A DNA stretch of 64,000 bases from Shewanella nanhaiensis (GTDB taxonomy: Bacteria > Pseudomonadota > Gammaproteobacteria > Enterobacterales > Shewanellaceae): NCBI RefSeq assembly GCF_019457885.1, contig NZ_JAHZST010000009.1, positions 142,659 to 206,658 of the forward strand, in the 5' to 3' direction. The notes beneath the pieces are model-generated. The model searched no databases, was not told where the DNA came from, and saw nothing but the letters and a program-made list of their open reading frames with translations. Position 1 is the first letter of the stretch; each line of letters begins with the position of its first letter. This document shows, in pieces, positions 53,201 to 61,428 of the stretch. The position numbers and the translations under genes were made by a program.

Positions 53201-53359
53201 ACCTCGGTAGTTGGTTTGAATCGACACCACAGGCGGATCAATATTGGGGTACTCTCTCAAGGGCAGTTTCTCAAATGCCACCAGACCAAAAAGTATTAAC
53301 AGTATGCTGATAACCGAAGCAAATACGGGTCGCTTTACCGATAGATCAGTTAATATCAT
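50267..53359 (-). CDS. RND efflux transporter permease (HAE1 family)
   Basis: A 1,030-residue inner-membrane proton-driven efflux pump. The N-terminal MILTDLSVKRPVFASVISILLILFGLV is the first of 12 membrane segments; large periplasmic domains follow each half; the acidic proton-relay residues lie in GMVVDDAIVVLENIHRRIEEG (DD). The sequence QFESYVHPIVIMLTVPLATLGAL is typical of the HAE1 branch. It starts within the adaptor's stop (ATGA, 53356-53359), so the two are translationally coupled. Substrates are unknown. Confidence 0.92.
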   Translation of the reverse strand: MILTDLSVKRPVFASVISILLILFGLVAFEKLPLREYPNIDPPVVSIQTNYRGASASVVESRITQLVEDRISGVEGIRHINSSSRDGRSTVTLEFDVGRDIEAAANDVRDRVSGLLNNLPEEAEPPEVQKANGGDEVIMWLNLVSDQMTTLQLTDYARRYLTDRLSVIDGVANIRIGGGKVYAMRVWIDRQALAARNLTVADIEKVLRSENVELPAGSVESKERHFTVRVERSFRNPDDFANLVLSQGEDGYLIKLGDVAKVSVGAEEERITFRGNREAMIGLGITKQSTANTLEVARAANALVDVINPTLPAGMEIKRSYDSSVFIEASVKEVYQTLFIAMTLVIIVIYLFLGSVRAMLIPAITVPVSLMATFIILYLLGYTINLLTLLAMILAIGMVVDDAIVVLENIHRRIEEGDSPLKAAYLGAREVAFAVVATTLVLVAVFMPITFLEGDLGKLFKEFAVAMSAAVIFSSIVALTLSPMMCSKLLKPAGEDPWLVRQVDAGMNFVTQHYKRILTKAMAHPYLIGSLVVVALACSALLVKEVPQEFAPKEDRGSMFLIVNGPQGASFEYIESYMDEIETRLMPLVEAGEIKRLLIRAPRGFGSVANFSNGMAIIVLEDWSVRRSANEITGDIRRRLGDLAGVRAFPVMRQAFGRGVGKPVQFVLGGPSYEELAKWRDIILEKAKENPNLVGLDHDYKETKPQLRVIIDKDRAADLGVSISHIGRTLESMLGSRLVTTFMRDGEEYDVIIEGNRDNQNTASDLENIYVRSDRSQALIPLTNLVHVEEFADASQLNRYNRMRAITLEANLADGYSLGEALTYLNELTQTYLPAEAVISYKGQSLDYQESGSSMYFVFILALGIVFLVLAAQFESYVHPIVIMLTVPLATLGALVGLWLTGQSLNIYSQIGIIMLVGLAAKNGILIVEFANQLRDKGIEFERAIIQASSQRLRPILMTGITTAAGAVPLVLAQGAGAETRFVIGVVVLSGIVLATLFTIFIIPVAYSMFAKHSGSPDAVAQALERELKQ

Positions 53360-54441
53360 ACAGTTGGCCCAGCCTTAGCATTTTCTAAAAAGCTAAATTT
53401 TTCGCTAAATTGGACTTTCACTTTATCGCCAGGTCTTACTTTCAATATCCCGCGGATCACCACCTGTTCGCCTAAGTCGATCCCATCAAGAATTTCCACC
53501 CAGCCTCGTTTACGTAGCCCAAGGTGAACCTCTCTCTTTACAACCTTGTCTTCCCCATCGACTAGATAAACATAGTGTCTGTCCTGTATAGGAATAATGG
53601 CTGACTCAGGTAAAATGAGCGCATCTCTGCTCTCTTTAATCAATTTAACCTTCATCAACATACCTGGCAGTAGTCTGTGCTTAGGATTAGGAAGCTCTGC
53701 ACGTACAATCACAGCTCGTGTGGTTGGGTTAACACGGCTATCGATAGAGATAACTTTCCCGCTAAACAGTTCATCGGGAAACGCCATGGCTGTGGCTTCA
53801 ACATTTTTACCGATTGCAAGTGAAGGTAAAAAACGCTCAGGAACAGAGAAATCTAGCTTAATCACTGAGATATCATCCAATGTTGTGATCACAGTTCCTG
53901 GAGAAAGTAAGCTACCAACACTTATCTGGCGCAGACCTAAGCGCCCCTCAAAAGGTGCATCTATACGTCTGTCATTTAGGGCTGAACTTGCCTGAGCCAA
54001 CTCAGCTTTTGCGGTATCAATTAAGGTCTGTAATCTGTCTCGCTCTAACTCAGCGATGGTTTGGTTGGTCACAAGAGAACGTATCCTATCTAGCTCGCGC
54101 ATATGTTCATTCACACGCACTTTCGCAGCAGTGACACGTGCAAGCTGCTCTCTATCCTGAAGCTGGACTAACTGTTGCCCCTTTTTAACCACATCACCAT
54201 CATCAAAAAAGATCTCAGTCGCCACCTCAGTCACCTTAGGCGTCACTGTCACTGATTCATTTGCTCTACTGGTACCCAGCGCTTCAACCTCATCCCTTAT
54301 CGGTTCAATTGCGGCCTTGGCAACCACCACATTGGCGATGGGTCTTGGCTTTTTCACTAAGGTTTCATTGGCTGGATATAGCTTTTGATAAGCCAGAAAG
54401 GCAAGGGAGATTAGGATTAACGTTATTATTATTTTTTTCAT
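53356..54441 (-). CDS. RND periplasmic adaptor (membrane fusion protein)
   Basis: A 361-residue periplasmic adaptor with an N-terminal membrane anchor (IIITLILISLAFLAYQ), lipoyl half-motif (ATEIFFDDGDVVKKGQQLVQLQ), a coiled-coil hairpin (about residues 100-160), and the beta-barrel region. It links the permease to a TolC-like outer-membrane channel, which is not encoded here. It overlaps the permease by four bases. Confidence 0.9.
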   Translation of the reverse strand: MKKIIITLILISLAFLAYQKLYPANETLVKKPRPIANVVVAKAAIEPIRDEVEALGTSRANESVTVTPKVTEVATEIFFDDGDVVKKGQQLVQLQDREQLARVTAAKVRVNEHMRELDRIRSLVTNQTIAELERDRLQTLIDTAKAELAQASSALNDRRIDAPFEGRLGLRQISVGSLLSPGTVITTLDDISVIKLDFSVPERFLPSLAIGKNVEATAMAFPDELFSGKVISIDSRVNPTTRAVIVRAELPNPKHRLLPGMLMKVKLIKESRDALILPESAIIPIQDRHYVYLVDGEDKVVKREVHLGLRKRGWVEILDGIDLGEQVVIRGILKVRPGDKVKVQFSEKFSFLENAKAGPTV

Positions 54442-54592
54442 TAATTTTCCGTCGATTACATCGTTTATAGATCAATGGCGTATATTTTATGTCATACAGT
54501 TTACCTAGCAAAAACATTGCTTCAAGGGCTTTTACGCTTACTTACAAATTACACATAAAATTAACATTTAAGGGTAAATCTCAGGCACAAAA

Positions 54593-54616
54593 AAAGGAGG
54601 CACTAAGCCTCCTTTA
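54593..54616 (-). terminator. Rho-independent terminator of dapA-bamC
   Basis: Stem AAAGGAGGC with GCCTCCTTT, loop ACTAA, with a run of seven or more T residues on the minus strand. It lies 22 bases after the bamC stop. Confidence 0.9.
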
Positions 54617-54636
54617 ATTATCGAACTCATGACAGA

Positions 54637-55752
54637 TTATCGAACCTTACGGTCCTCTTTCATCAACTCTGCTAAACCTTCATACACGGCTTCAACAACC
54701 GCATTATCTAAAGGTTGATCATCTGCACTGTGCAGATAAAGTTCAGTATTCTCACCACTCTCTTTGAGAATTAAGCGATAAGATCCCTCATCAATAGGCA
54801 GCTCTTTCTCATTCCACAGAGAGCTCCAGAAACCAGAGTCATCATTGACATTGACGTAGTAAAGGCCTTTACCACGATCCATATCAATAATTTCGAAGCC
54901 TAGTTCAGGTAAAACAATACGAAGACGTTCCCACGTTCGTTTAAACGGCGCATCAGCTAGCCAGTATGATTGAGCAAACTCTTCAACTTCAACATCTGGC
55001 TCAGAGCCTTTAACTATAGCGACATCAATACCTAAACTCTCTTTAATGCGCTTAGCTTTAATAGATTGAGCACGTTTAACACTCATATAAGCAACCGCAT
55101 TATTGAGCATATCTATCGTGTAGCGACGCTTATCTTCGCCACTTAGCACAATATCTTGCTGCTCACCATCAAAGCTCTCTTCATGATCAATTAGATCGAT
55201 GGAGATATTACCACTGCGGCCATGGGGACGAACATCGACATGAAATTGATAACGTTGACGGAGCAAGTAAACTTCATCACTCCCCCACAGGTTAGAATCG
55301 ATCACCTCTTTGCTTTCTAGCCAATCGGTTTCTATCAGGCCATTATCGTAATCTTCACTTAGCACAGCAATAGAGCGGCTCGCTAAATAAGACTGTAAAA
55401 CGTCATACAGCTCTTTTTTAAGATCAATATCATTATCAATAGACTCGACAACAATCTTAATATTGTCACTGCCCTCTTCAACATGTGTTCCTTCAGCCAT
55501 AGGTAAAACTTGCAATGGAGGACGAATATCCAACATCTTACCGACTAATTTCACATCACTTTTGTTGCCAATAGAGGGGATCTCATACTCTTTACTGTAC
55601 ACGGGGGTGTTTAATCCATCAGGAATAATGAGTGCAGGTTCAACAACAGCATTAATGTATTCGTCGCCATCATTGGCTTGTCTTCGATCCACTGGTGAGC
55701 TACAAGCCGTAACTGCAGCGATCAAGACTAAAGGAGTCACTTGCTTTAACAT
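54637..55752 (-). CDS. bamC: Outer membrane protein assembly lipoprotein BamC
   Basis: A 371-residue lipoprotein (lipobox VTAC, Cys17), with two helix-grip domains (about residues 120-220 and 265-360) as in E. coli BamC/NlpB. An unstructured N-terminal region contains GLNTPVYSKEYEIP, the segment that binds BamD. Its start lies 3 bases after the dapA stop, the same dapA-bamC order as in E. coli. Confidence 0.9.
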   Translation of the reverse strand: MLKQVTPLVLIAAVTACSSPVDRRQANDGDEYINAVVEPALIIPDGLNTPVYSKEYEIPSIGNKSDVKLVGKMLDIRPPLQVLPMAEGTHVEEGSDNIKIVVESIDNDIDLKKELYDVLQSYLASRSIAVLSEDYDNGLIETDWLESKEVIDSNLWGSDEVYLLRQRYQFHVDVRPHGRSGNISIDLIDHEESFDGEQQDIVLSGEDKRRYTIDMLNNAVAYMSVKRAQSIKAKRIKESLGIDVAIVKGSEPDVEVEEFAQSYWLADAPFKRTWERLRIVLPELGFEIIDMDRGKGLYYVNVNDDSGFWSSLWNEKELPIDEGSYRLILKESGENTELYLHSADDQPLDNAVVEAVYEGLAELMKEDRKVR

Positions 55753-55755
55753 CTA

Positions 55756-56640
55756 TTAATTAACCTCTATTCGGGCATTTTTCATTGCATCTAATAACAG
55801 ACCATGGAACTCATCAGAAAGTTCCGTTAAAGGTAGACGAATATCCCCGTGAGTTATCAAGCCCATACGGTGAGCGGCCCATTTAACAGGGATCGGATTC
55901 GCTTCACAAAATAGTGCAGAAAATAGTCCCTTAATGGTGTCTTCTGCAGCCAGTGCGGCTTCTAAGTTACCAGAAGATGCTGCATCACACATCGCCTTAA
56001 ACTGCTTAGGTACGATATTATTGGCAACTGAGATAACACCATCACCACCCAGTGTTAAAAACTCTCTGGCCGTGGCATCATCACCACTATAAAGCAGAAA
56101 ATCATTACCACATAGCTCACGCAAACGTTTCACGCGGCTTAAGTCACCCGTCGCCTCTTTGACACCTATAATATTTGGTACATCAACGAGTTCAGCAATG
56201 GTTTCCGGTAACATATCCACTGCGGTACGTCCGGGAACATTATAAAGAATTTGCGGGACATCAGTACTCGCAGCCACTGCTTTATAGTGGGCGATGATCC
56301 CTTTAGGGCTCGGTTTGTTGTAATAGGGGGTAACGCCTAACATGGCTGCGACACCAAGTTTAGATTGCGCTTTGGTTAACTCTATCGCTTCAGCGGTAGC
56401 GTTTCCGCCATTACCACCAATCACAGGTAATCGACCCGCAGCGAACTTAACCGTTTGTGACACAACTTCGATATGCTCTGGAATTGGCAGAGTTGCAGAC
56501 TCACCTGTGGTGCCTACAGCTACGATGGCATCTGTACCTTCAGTAACGTGGTATTCAACTAACTGTTCAAGACTTTTATAATCTACTGAGCCATCACTAT
56601 TCATTGGTGTGATTAAGGCTACGATGCTTCCGTTTATCAT
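55756..56640 (-). CDS. dapA: 4-hydroxy-tetrahydrodipicolinate synthase
   Basis: A 294-residue (beta/alpha)8-barrel enzyme. The Schiff-base lysine is Lys161 in GVKEATGD, the catalytic tyrosine Tyr133 in YNVPGRTA, and the TTGE motif (residues 44-47) is present. It condenses pyruvate with aspartate semialdehyde at the start of lysine/DAP synthesis. First gene of the dapA-bamC pair. Confidence 0.95.
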   Translation of the reverse strand: MINGSIVALITPMNSDGSVDYKSLEQLVEYHVTEGTDAIVAVGTTGESATLPIPEHIEVVSQTVKFAAGRLPVIGGNGGNATAEAIELTKAQSKLGVAAMLGVTPYYNKPSPKGIIAHYKAVAASTDVPQILYNVPGRTAVDMLPETIAELVDVPNIIGVKEATGDLSRVKRLRELCGNDFLLYSGDDATAREFLTLGGDGVISVANNIVPKQFKAMCDAASSGNLEAALAAEDTIKGLFSALFCEANPIPVKWAAHRMGLITHGDIRLPLTELSDEFHGLLLDAMKNARIEVN

Positions 56641-56982
56641 GTGACTTTCCCCAGAATTCAGGACTCGCTATGGTACTGATGCTAAGCAGTAAAAACAAGC
56701 ATTTCAGTGTTTCGGCTTCTTCTTGATGAATACTATTCATTTATCACGCTTACAGATATAAGATTTGTAGCAAGCAAATATCGGCAAGTCGTCATTATTT
56801 AGGCGATTTATATCGTCAGTAACAAGCTAAACAGCCTCAACATTGAAACTAACATTTTGCAATAACATAGGTACAAGACAAAGATCGCATATTAAGTAAC
56901 TTGTGGTAGCATTACGCCACTGAAAAAACGTACAGGGTGTTTTTACGTTTTGATTTATTGTTTAGATTAAAAAGGAGAGTTC
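56641..56982. other. Intergenic region dapA / gcvR
   Basis: 342 bases with the divergent promoters of dapA and gcvR. Within the gcvR leader, AAAACGTA (56925-56932) pairs with TACGTTTT (56944-56951) to form a hairpin 21 bases before the ribosome-binding site. No gene seen. Confidence 0.45.
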
Positions 56983-57522
56983 ATGTCCAACCATCTTGTT
57001 GTTACTGCTATGGGAGCTGACCGCCCAGGAATTGTCAGTAAATTTGCAAGACTTGCAAGTGAATGTGACTGCGATATTGTCGACAGTCGAATGGCTTTAT
57101 TTGGCAATGAGTTCACTTTAATCATGATGCTTTCAGGCTCTTGGGCCTCCATCACTAAGATGGAGTCTACCCTGCCCGGTTTGAGTGTTGAACTTGAGCT
57201 AATGACAGTAATGAAACGCACCTCTAAGCACACGGCTCAACATTATGTCTCTCGTCTTGAGGTGACCTTTAACGGTAAAGATCAACGCGGCACGATGAGA
57301 AAGATAACTCAGTTTCTTGCCGAACGCTCACTGGATCTTGCCGCAGTAAGATCTCATGCCGAAGAGGATGAAAATGGCAATCCAACTCAAGCGGTGTTTT
57401 TAACCATCAATGTGCCTGAAAAGGTTGAGTTAGAAAAATTGGAGATCAGCATAAATGAACTCGCTCAAGAGATGTCATTAGATTGCACCATCGAGCGTAT
57501 GCGTGAGTTAACAACAGCATAA
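56983..57522 (+). CDS. gcvR: Glycine cleavage system transcriptional repressor GcvR-like
   Basis: A 179-residue protein with two ACT domains (about residues 5-75 and 90-165): HLVVTAMGADRPGIVSKFARLASE and EVTFNGKDQRGTMRKITQFLAERSLDLAAV. GcvR binds glycine and antagonises GcvA at the gcv operon. It lies beside bcp as in E. coli. AAGGAG precedes the start. Confidence 0.88.
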   Translation: MSNHLVVTAMGADRPGIVSKFARLASECDCDIVDSRMALFGNEFTLIMMLSGSWASITKMESTLPGLSVELELMTVMKRTSKHTAQHYVSRLEVTFNGKDQRGTMRKITQFLAERSLDLAAVRSHAEEDENGNPTQAVFLTINVPEKVELEKLEISINELAQEMSLDCTIERMRELTTA

Positions 57523-57545
57523 AAATAATTAGATAGGATCTGAAA

Positions 57546-58019
57546 ATGAAAACATTAACCTCAGGTGAACTCGCCCCTATGTTCACACTGAAAAACCAGC
57601 AAGATGAATCAATCTCGTTGGAAGCTTGCCTAGCTCAAGGACCTGTACTGGTCTATTTTTACCCTAAAGCTTCTACACCAGGGTGTACAGTTCAAGCCTG
57701 TGGCTTAAGAGACAGCCGTGAAGATCTCTCAGAGCTTAAGGTTACTGTATTAGGCATTAGCCCAGATCCCGTGGCCAAACTCGCCCGCTTCTCAGATAAG
57801 CAATCACTCAACTTCTCCCTACTCAGCGATGAAGATCACGCCATCGCCGATGCATTTGGCGTTTGGGGAGAGAAGAAATTTATGGGTAAAATTTACGATG
57901 GGATCCACAGATTAAGCTTCCTCATCGGCCAAGATGGTAAAGTCGCCCATGTATTTAATAAATTTAAGACTAAAGATCATCATGAGGTTGTATTAAACCA
58001 CCTCAAAGAGAACTCATAA
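57546..58019 (+). CDS. bcp: Thioredoxin-dependent peroxiredoxin Bcp
   Basis: A 157-residue peroxiredoxin. The peroxidatic cysteine is Cys47 (STPGCTVQ) and the resolving cysteine Cys52 (ACGLRD), five residues apart as in E. coli Bcp. It reduces hydroperoxides with thioredoxin. It lies 23 bases after gcvR, probably co-transcribed. Confidence 0.93.
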   Translation: MKTLTSGELAPMFTLKNQQDESISLEACLAQGPVLVYFYPKASTPGCTVQACGLRDSREDLSELKVTVLGISPDPVAKLARFSDKQSLNFSLLSDEDHAIADAFGVWGEKKFMGKIYDGIHRLSFLIGQDGKVAHVFNKFKTKDHHEVVLNHLKENS

Positions 58020-58043
58020 AAGAAACCTCAGTTTATAACCAAA

Positions 58044-58071
58044 AAATATGCCCGCAATCGCGGGCATATTT
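58044..58071 (+). terminator. Bidirectional terminator between bcp and argO
   Basis: A 12-bp stem, AAATATGCCCGC with GCGGGCATATTT, loop AATC. It serves both convergent genes. Confidence 0.9.
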
Positions 58072-58089
58072 ATCTCCAAAACTCTATCT

Positions 58090-58701
58090 CTAAAACAGGT
58101 AAGGCCAAATTAACACTCCAGCGATAGTCCACATGGTCGCGCAGATAAACCTGTCCAGATAACACCAAGCTTTAGGCTTTTGAAACAGTGGGCTTAAATA
58201 CCTCGCTCCAAAACTTAAGCTAAAGAACCATACGAAAGATGCCAGTACTGCCCCAGCACCAAACATAGGACGATCGCTGCCCTCAAACTGTGCGCTGATA
58301 CTGCCCAGAAGTACCACAGTATCCAGATAGAGGTGCGGGTTGAGTAGACTGATCCCTAAGGTGGTTAATACCGCCGCCTTCAATGTGTCAGTCCCCTTGC
58401 TTGTTTCATCACCTAAGCTGTGGGGGATAAAGGATGATTGCAGCGCTTTAGCTCCATACACCAACAAAAATATGGCTCCACCGATACTGGCTATATCTTT
58501 AATAAGTGGGAAAGCCAAAATCAAATGACCTAACCCAGCAACACCTGCCGTGATCATCAAGGCGTCGATTAAAGAGCATAAACCAGCAATTGGCAGTGAA
58601 TGAGAGCGTTTTAACCCCTGCTTCAACACAAACGCATTTTGTGCGCCAACAGCCATGATTAAGCTTCCCCCTATTCCCACACCTTGAATAAATGCTTGCA
58701 T
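58090..58701 (-). CDS. argO: LysE/ArgO-family amino acid exporter
   Basis: A 203-residue inner-membrane exporter of the LysE family, six hydrophobic segments; MAVGAQNAFVLKQGLKR is the family signature. It probably exports arginine and perhaps lysine. Divergent from an argP-like gene 138 bases away, with a palindrome in between, the usual regulated pair. Confidence 0.9.
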   Translation of the reverse strand: MQAFIQGVGIGGSLIMAVGAQNAFVLKQGLKRSHSLPIAGLCSLIDALMITAGVAGLGHLILAFPLIKDIASIGGAIFLLVYGAKALQSSFIPHSLGDETSKGTDTLKAAVLTTLGISLLNPHLYLDTVVLLGSISAQFEGSDRPMFGAGAVLASFVWFFSLSFGARYLSPLFQKPKAWCYLDRFICATMWTIAGVLIWPYLF

Positions 58702-58792
58702 CTTCTTTAACCTTTACATCGACAATAATATGAATTGACACTAAGTTTACCCTCCGCAAAAAAATAAATATAACTAATGTTTTTTATGCTGT

Positions 58793-58807
58793 ATAAGTAA
58801 TACTTAT
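58793..58807. promoter_or_regulatory. LysR-type binding site between argO and argP
   Basis: ATAAGTAATACTTAT is a perfect inverted repeat with one central base, containing the T-N11-A pattern of LysR regulators (58794-58806). Position between the divergent exporter and regulator genes makes it the natural ArgP site (inference). Confidence 0.65.
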
Positions 58808-58839
58808 AGTTGGACAATCTATTTATTAGGAATGGTTTT

Positions 58840-59733
58840 ATGCTCGATTACGCGCATCTGCACGCGCTTGCCGTGGTGATCTCCGAGGGGGGATTTGAGC
58901 GAGCATCTAAGATACTGTGTATATCACAACCTGCTGTATCACAAAGAATTAAACAATTAGAGGAGCGTGTCGGTCAGGCCTTAGTGATCCGCAGTACTCC
59001 CGTAGAAGCTACACCGACAGGAAAACGCTTATTACGACATTACTCTCAAGTCCAACTGCTTGAGAGTGAACTGAGTGTGGAGATGGATGCCGATGATCCT
59101 AAGCTCCCCACCATAGTCAAAATTGCCGTTAACGCAGACAGTTTAGCGACCTGGTTTCTTCCCGCCTTATCAGAGATTTTTAAACGTCACCAATGGCTCT
59201 TAGAGCTGATTGTCGATGATGAGTCCTATACTCACAACCTATTGAAAAATGGCGAAGCCGTTGGCTGCGTCACCACAACCAAAGAGCCCCTTGCGGGATG
59301 CAGCAGCGAATATCTGGGAGAGATGGAGTACATATGCGTCGCAACTCCAGAATTTATCCAGCAATATTTTCCGATTAATGTCACTCCAACCTCCCTAGAA
59401 AGGGCACCAGCCGTGGTCTTCTCGACCAAAGACAAGCTCCATGAGAAATACCTTAAAAAATATTTTAAGATGAAAACAGGGAGTTGGCGGGAACATAAGA
59501 TCCCCTCATCAGAGAGCTTTCTTGAGGCTATCATTCAGGGGATGGGCTATGGCTTAGTGGGTCATCTACAAGCTGAGCCATTAATAGAGAAAGGCATATT
59601 AATCGAGATCACCCCCGACAAACGTAAACGTGTGCCGCTCTACTGGCAACATTGGAATATTAAAGCCAAACAAACGACCATCGTCTATCGTTCATTGGCC
59701 GTAACCGCCAAACAATCACTGTGTCATAGTTAA
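58840..59733 (+). CDS. argP: LysR-type regulator ArgP
   Basis: A 297-residue LysR-family regulator. The N-terminal helix-turn-helix is in GFERASKILCISQPAVSQRIKQLEERVGQALVIR, followed by the effector-binding domain. The ArgP-specific start MLDYAHLHALAVVISEGGFERAS fits IciA/ArgP. ATG 58840 has AGGA at 58828-58831; the longer frame to 58810 adds nothing conserved. Confidence 0.88.
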   Translation: MLDYAHLHALAVVISEGGFERASKILCISQPAVSQRIKQLEERVGQALVIRSTPVEATPTGKRLLRHYSQVQLLESELSVEMDADDPKLPTIVKIAVNADSLATWFLPALSEIFKRHQWLLELIVDDESYTHNLLKNGEAVGCVTTTKEPLAGCSSEYLGEMEYICVATPEFIQQYFPINVTPTSLERAPAVVFSTKDKLHEKYLKKYFKMKTGSWREHKIPSSESFLEAIIQGMGYGLVGHLQAEPLIEKGILIEITPDKRKRVPLYWQHWNIKAKQTTIVYRSLAVTAKQSLCHS

Positions 59734-59750
59734 TGATAAACAGATAGCAA

Positions 59751-59770
59751 AATGGGGCTTTCGCCCCATT
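59751..59770 (+). terminator. Rho-independent terminator after argP
   Basis: Stem AATGGGGC with GCCCCATT, loop TTTC, 17 bases past the stop. The tail is weak (CTATATC). An ATTGGTATTA motif follows at 59779-59788. Confidence 0.7.
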
Positions 59771-59809
59771 CTATATCAATTGGTATTAGTGATTAAAAAC
59801 AGTTAATGA

Positions 59810-60910
59810 CTAACTTTTCTCTGCTGACTGCTCATCAACTGACGCCTCATCACTCAATGAGTTTGGTGTCGGCCATGCATTGATCACCGCTTTCACTAGC
59901 GATGCTAAAGGGATGGCGAAGAAAACCCCCCACACTCCCCATAATCCACCAAAAATAAGCACTGCAGCAATAATAAATACAGGATGGAGATCTACTGCAT
60001 CAGAGAACAGTAGCGGCACTAAAAGATTACCATCGAGCGCTTGGATAATACCGTAACCTAACATTAGATAACCAAATTCAGGACTGATCCCCCACTGAAA
60101 AAAAGCAACTAAAGCGATGGGCAAGGTCACCAATGTCGCTCCCACATAAGGGATCAAAACTGAGAAACCAGTTAGCACGCCTAATAATGCTGCATAACGC
60201 ATATCCATGATTGCAAAAAAGAGATAGCTTACAACCCCAATGATCACAATCTCAATTACCTTGCCTCGTATGTAGTTAAAGATCTGCTGATCCATCTCGA
60301 ACCATACTTTACGTGCAAGCTCACGGTTAGTGGGGATAAAACGCTTACTCCCCTTGATCAGTTGATCTTTATCTTTCAAAAAGAAGAAAACCAGTAATGG
60401 TACAAGGATCGCATACACCATTAAGACTAACAGTGAGGCGGAATAGCCTAATATCTGTTTACCGATATCGAGTAGATGTTGGGTATCCAACATCTTCTTT
60501 AACTCAGCAACCATGCTGTCTAACTGTTCTGGACTGACAAATTGTGGGTACTGATTAACATAAGTTTGAGCCGTCAACAGGCCCTTATCTAACATGGTGG
60601 GTAGATCGGTAATTAGCGCAACCCCTTGCTTCCAAATACTTGGTACCAAACCAAGAGTTATCAATAGCATCACTCCTATAAACACCACTAAAACCAGTGA
60701 GGCAGCAGTGGTTCGATTGATGCCAATCTTAAGCATCTGCGCAACAGGCCACTCCAATAAAAATGCCAATATAAGCGCAACAATTAACGGGGCTAATAAA
60801 CCACCAGCGAAGTAGATAGCCAGTGCTATTCCCAATAAAATAAAAACCAGTGTGACAGCTTGCGGATCGCTAAATCTTTCTTTGTACCAATTTGTCAATA
60901 AAGCTAACAT
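59810..60910 (-). CDS. perM: AI-2E family transporter (PerM-like)
   Basis: A 366-residue inner-membrane protein with about eight membrane segments, typical of the AI-2E/PerM family: VFILLGIALAIYFAGGLLAPLIVALILAFLLEWPVAQML near the start and VLIFGGLWGVWGVFFAIPLASLVKAVINAW near the end. Members export autoinducer-2 or act as sodium/proton antiporters; the role of PerM itself is open. Beside bepA, as in E. coli. Confidence 0.9.
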   Translation of the reverse strand: MLALLTNWYKERFSDPQAVTLVFILLGIALAIYFAGGLLAPLIVALILAFLLEWPVAQMLKIGINRTTAASLVLVVFIGVMLLITLGLVPSIWKQGVALITDLPTMLDKGLLTAQTYVNQYPQFVSPEQLDSMVAELKKMLDTQHLLDIGKQILGYSASLLVLMVYAILVPLLVFFFLKDKDQLIKGSKRFIPTNRELARKVWFEMDQQIFNYIRGKVIEIVIIGVVSYLFFAIMDMRYAALLGVLTGFSVLIPYVGATLVTLPIALVAFFQWGISPEFGYLMLGYGIIQALDGNLLVPLLFSDAVDLHPVFIIAAVLIFGGLWGVWGVFFAIPLASLVKAVINAWPTPNSLSDEASVDEQSAEKS

Positions 60911-60966
60911 TCGTTATTCCTGAAGTTATTTTTTCTCTTTTAATGTCTGATGAAATCGAATTAATA

Positions 60967-61188
60967 CTAACCTAAGCGTCGAATTTTAAGTGTTAAAATA
61001 TCTTCATCATTTGTAAGCTCTGAAAAGTCATAGCCGACTTTTTTTAAGAATCGGGGAACATCTTGTCTGGAACCAGTGTCTGATAGTGAGATACAGAGCT
61101 CTTCACCCTCTTGTAACGCTTTTAACGCAAGTTTGACCTTCACGAGTGCCAAAGGGCAACGAAACGGCGTTAAATCAATAAAATCCAT
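60967..61188 (-). CDS. TusA-family sulfurtransferase-like protein
   Basis: A 73-residue TusA-like fold protein. The catalytic-type cysteine is in the N-terminal CPLALVKVKLALK motif (usually CPxPxxxxxxAL). It may transfer sulfur to tRNA-modifying or molybdenum cofactor enzymes. It is 56 bases upstream of perM and reads the same way, so the two may be co-transcribed. Confidence 0.8.
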   Translation of the reverse strand: MDFIDLTPFRCPLALVKVKLALKALQEGEELCISLSDTGSRQDVPRFLKKVGYDFSELTNDEDILTLKIRRLG

Positions 61189-61428
61189 AATAGTCTTGCT
61201 ATAAACAAACGTTGACTATTATCCTAAGTGACAAGAAGGTCACACGCAATGTTGTCACCATTTTGATGTCTAAAAAAATGGTATGAAGTGAAAGTATCTT
61301 TTTGTAATTTGGCTTTTAGCATCTCGAACTAGGGTATACAATCAATAACCTACAGCGAAAGCCTAGCCGTCGAACCAAAAGCGAATAAGATTGTCTATTG
61401 ATGGTGACGTACTTTATTAAGGATCAAT

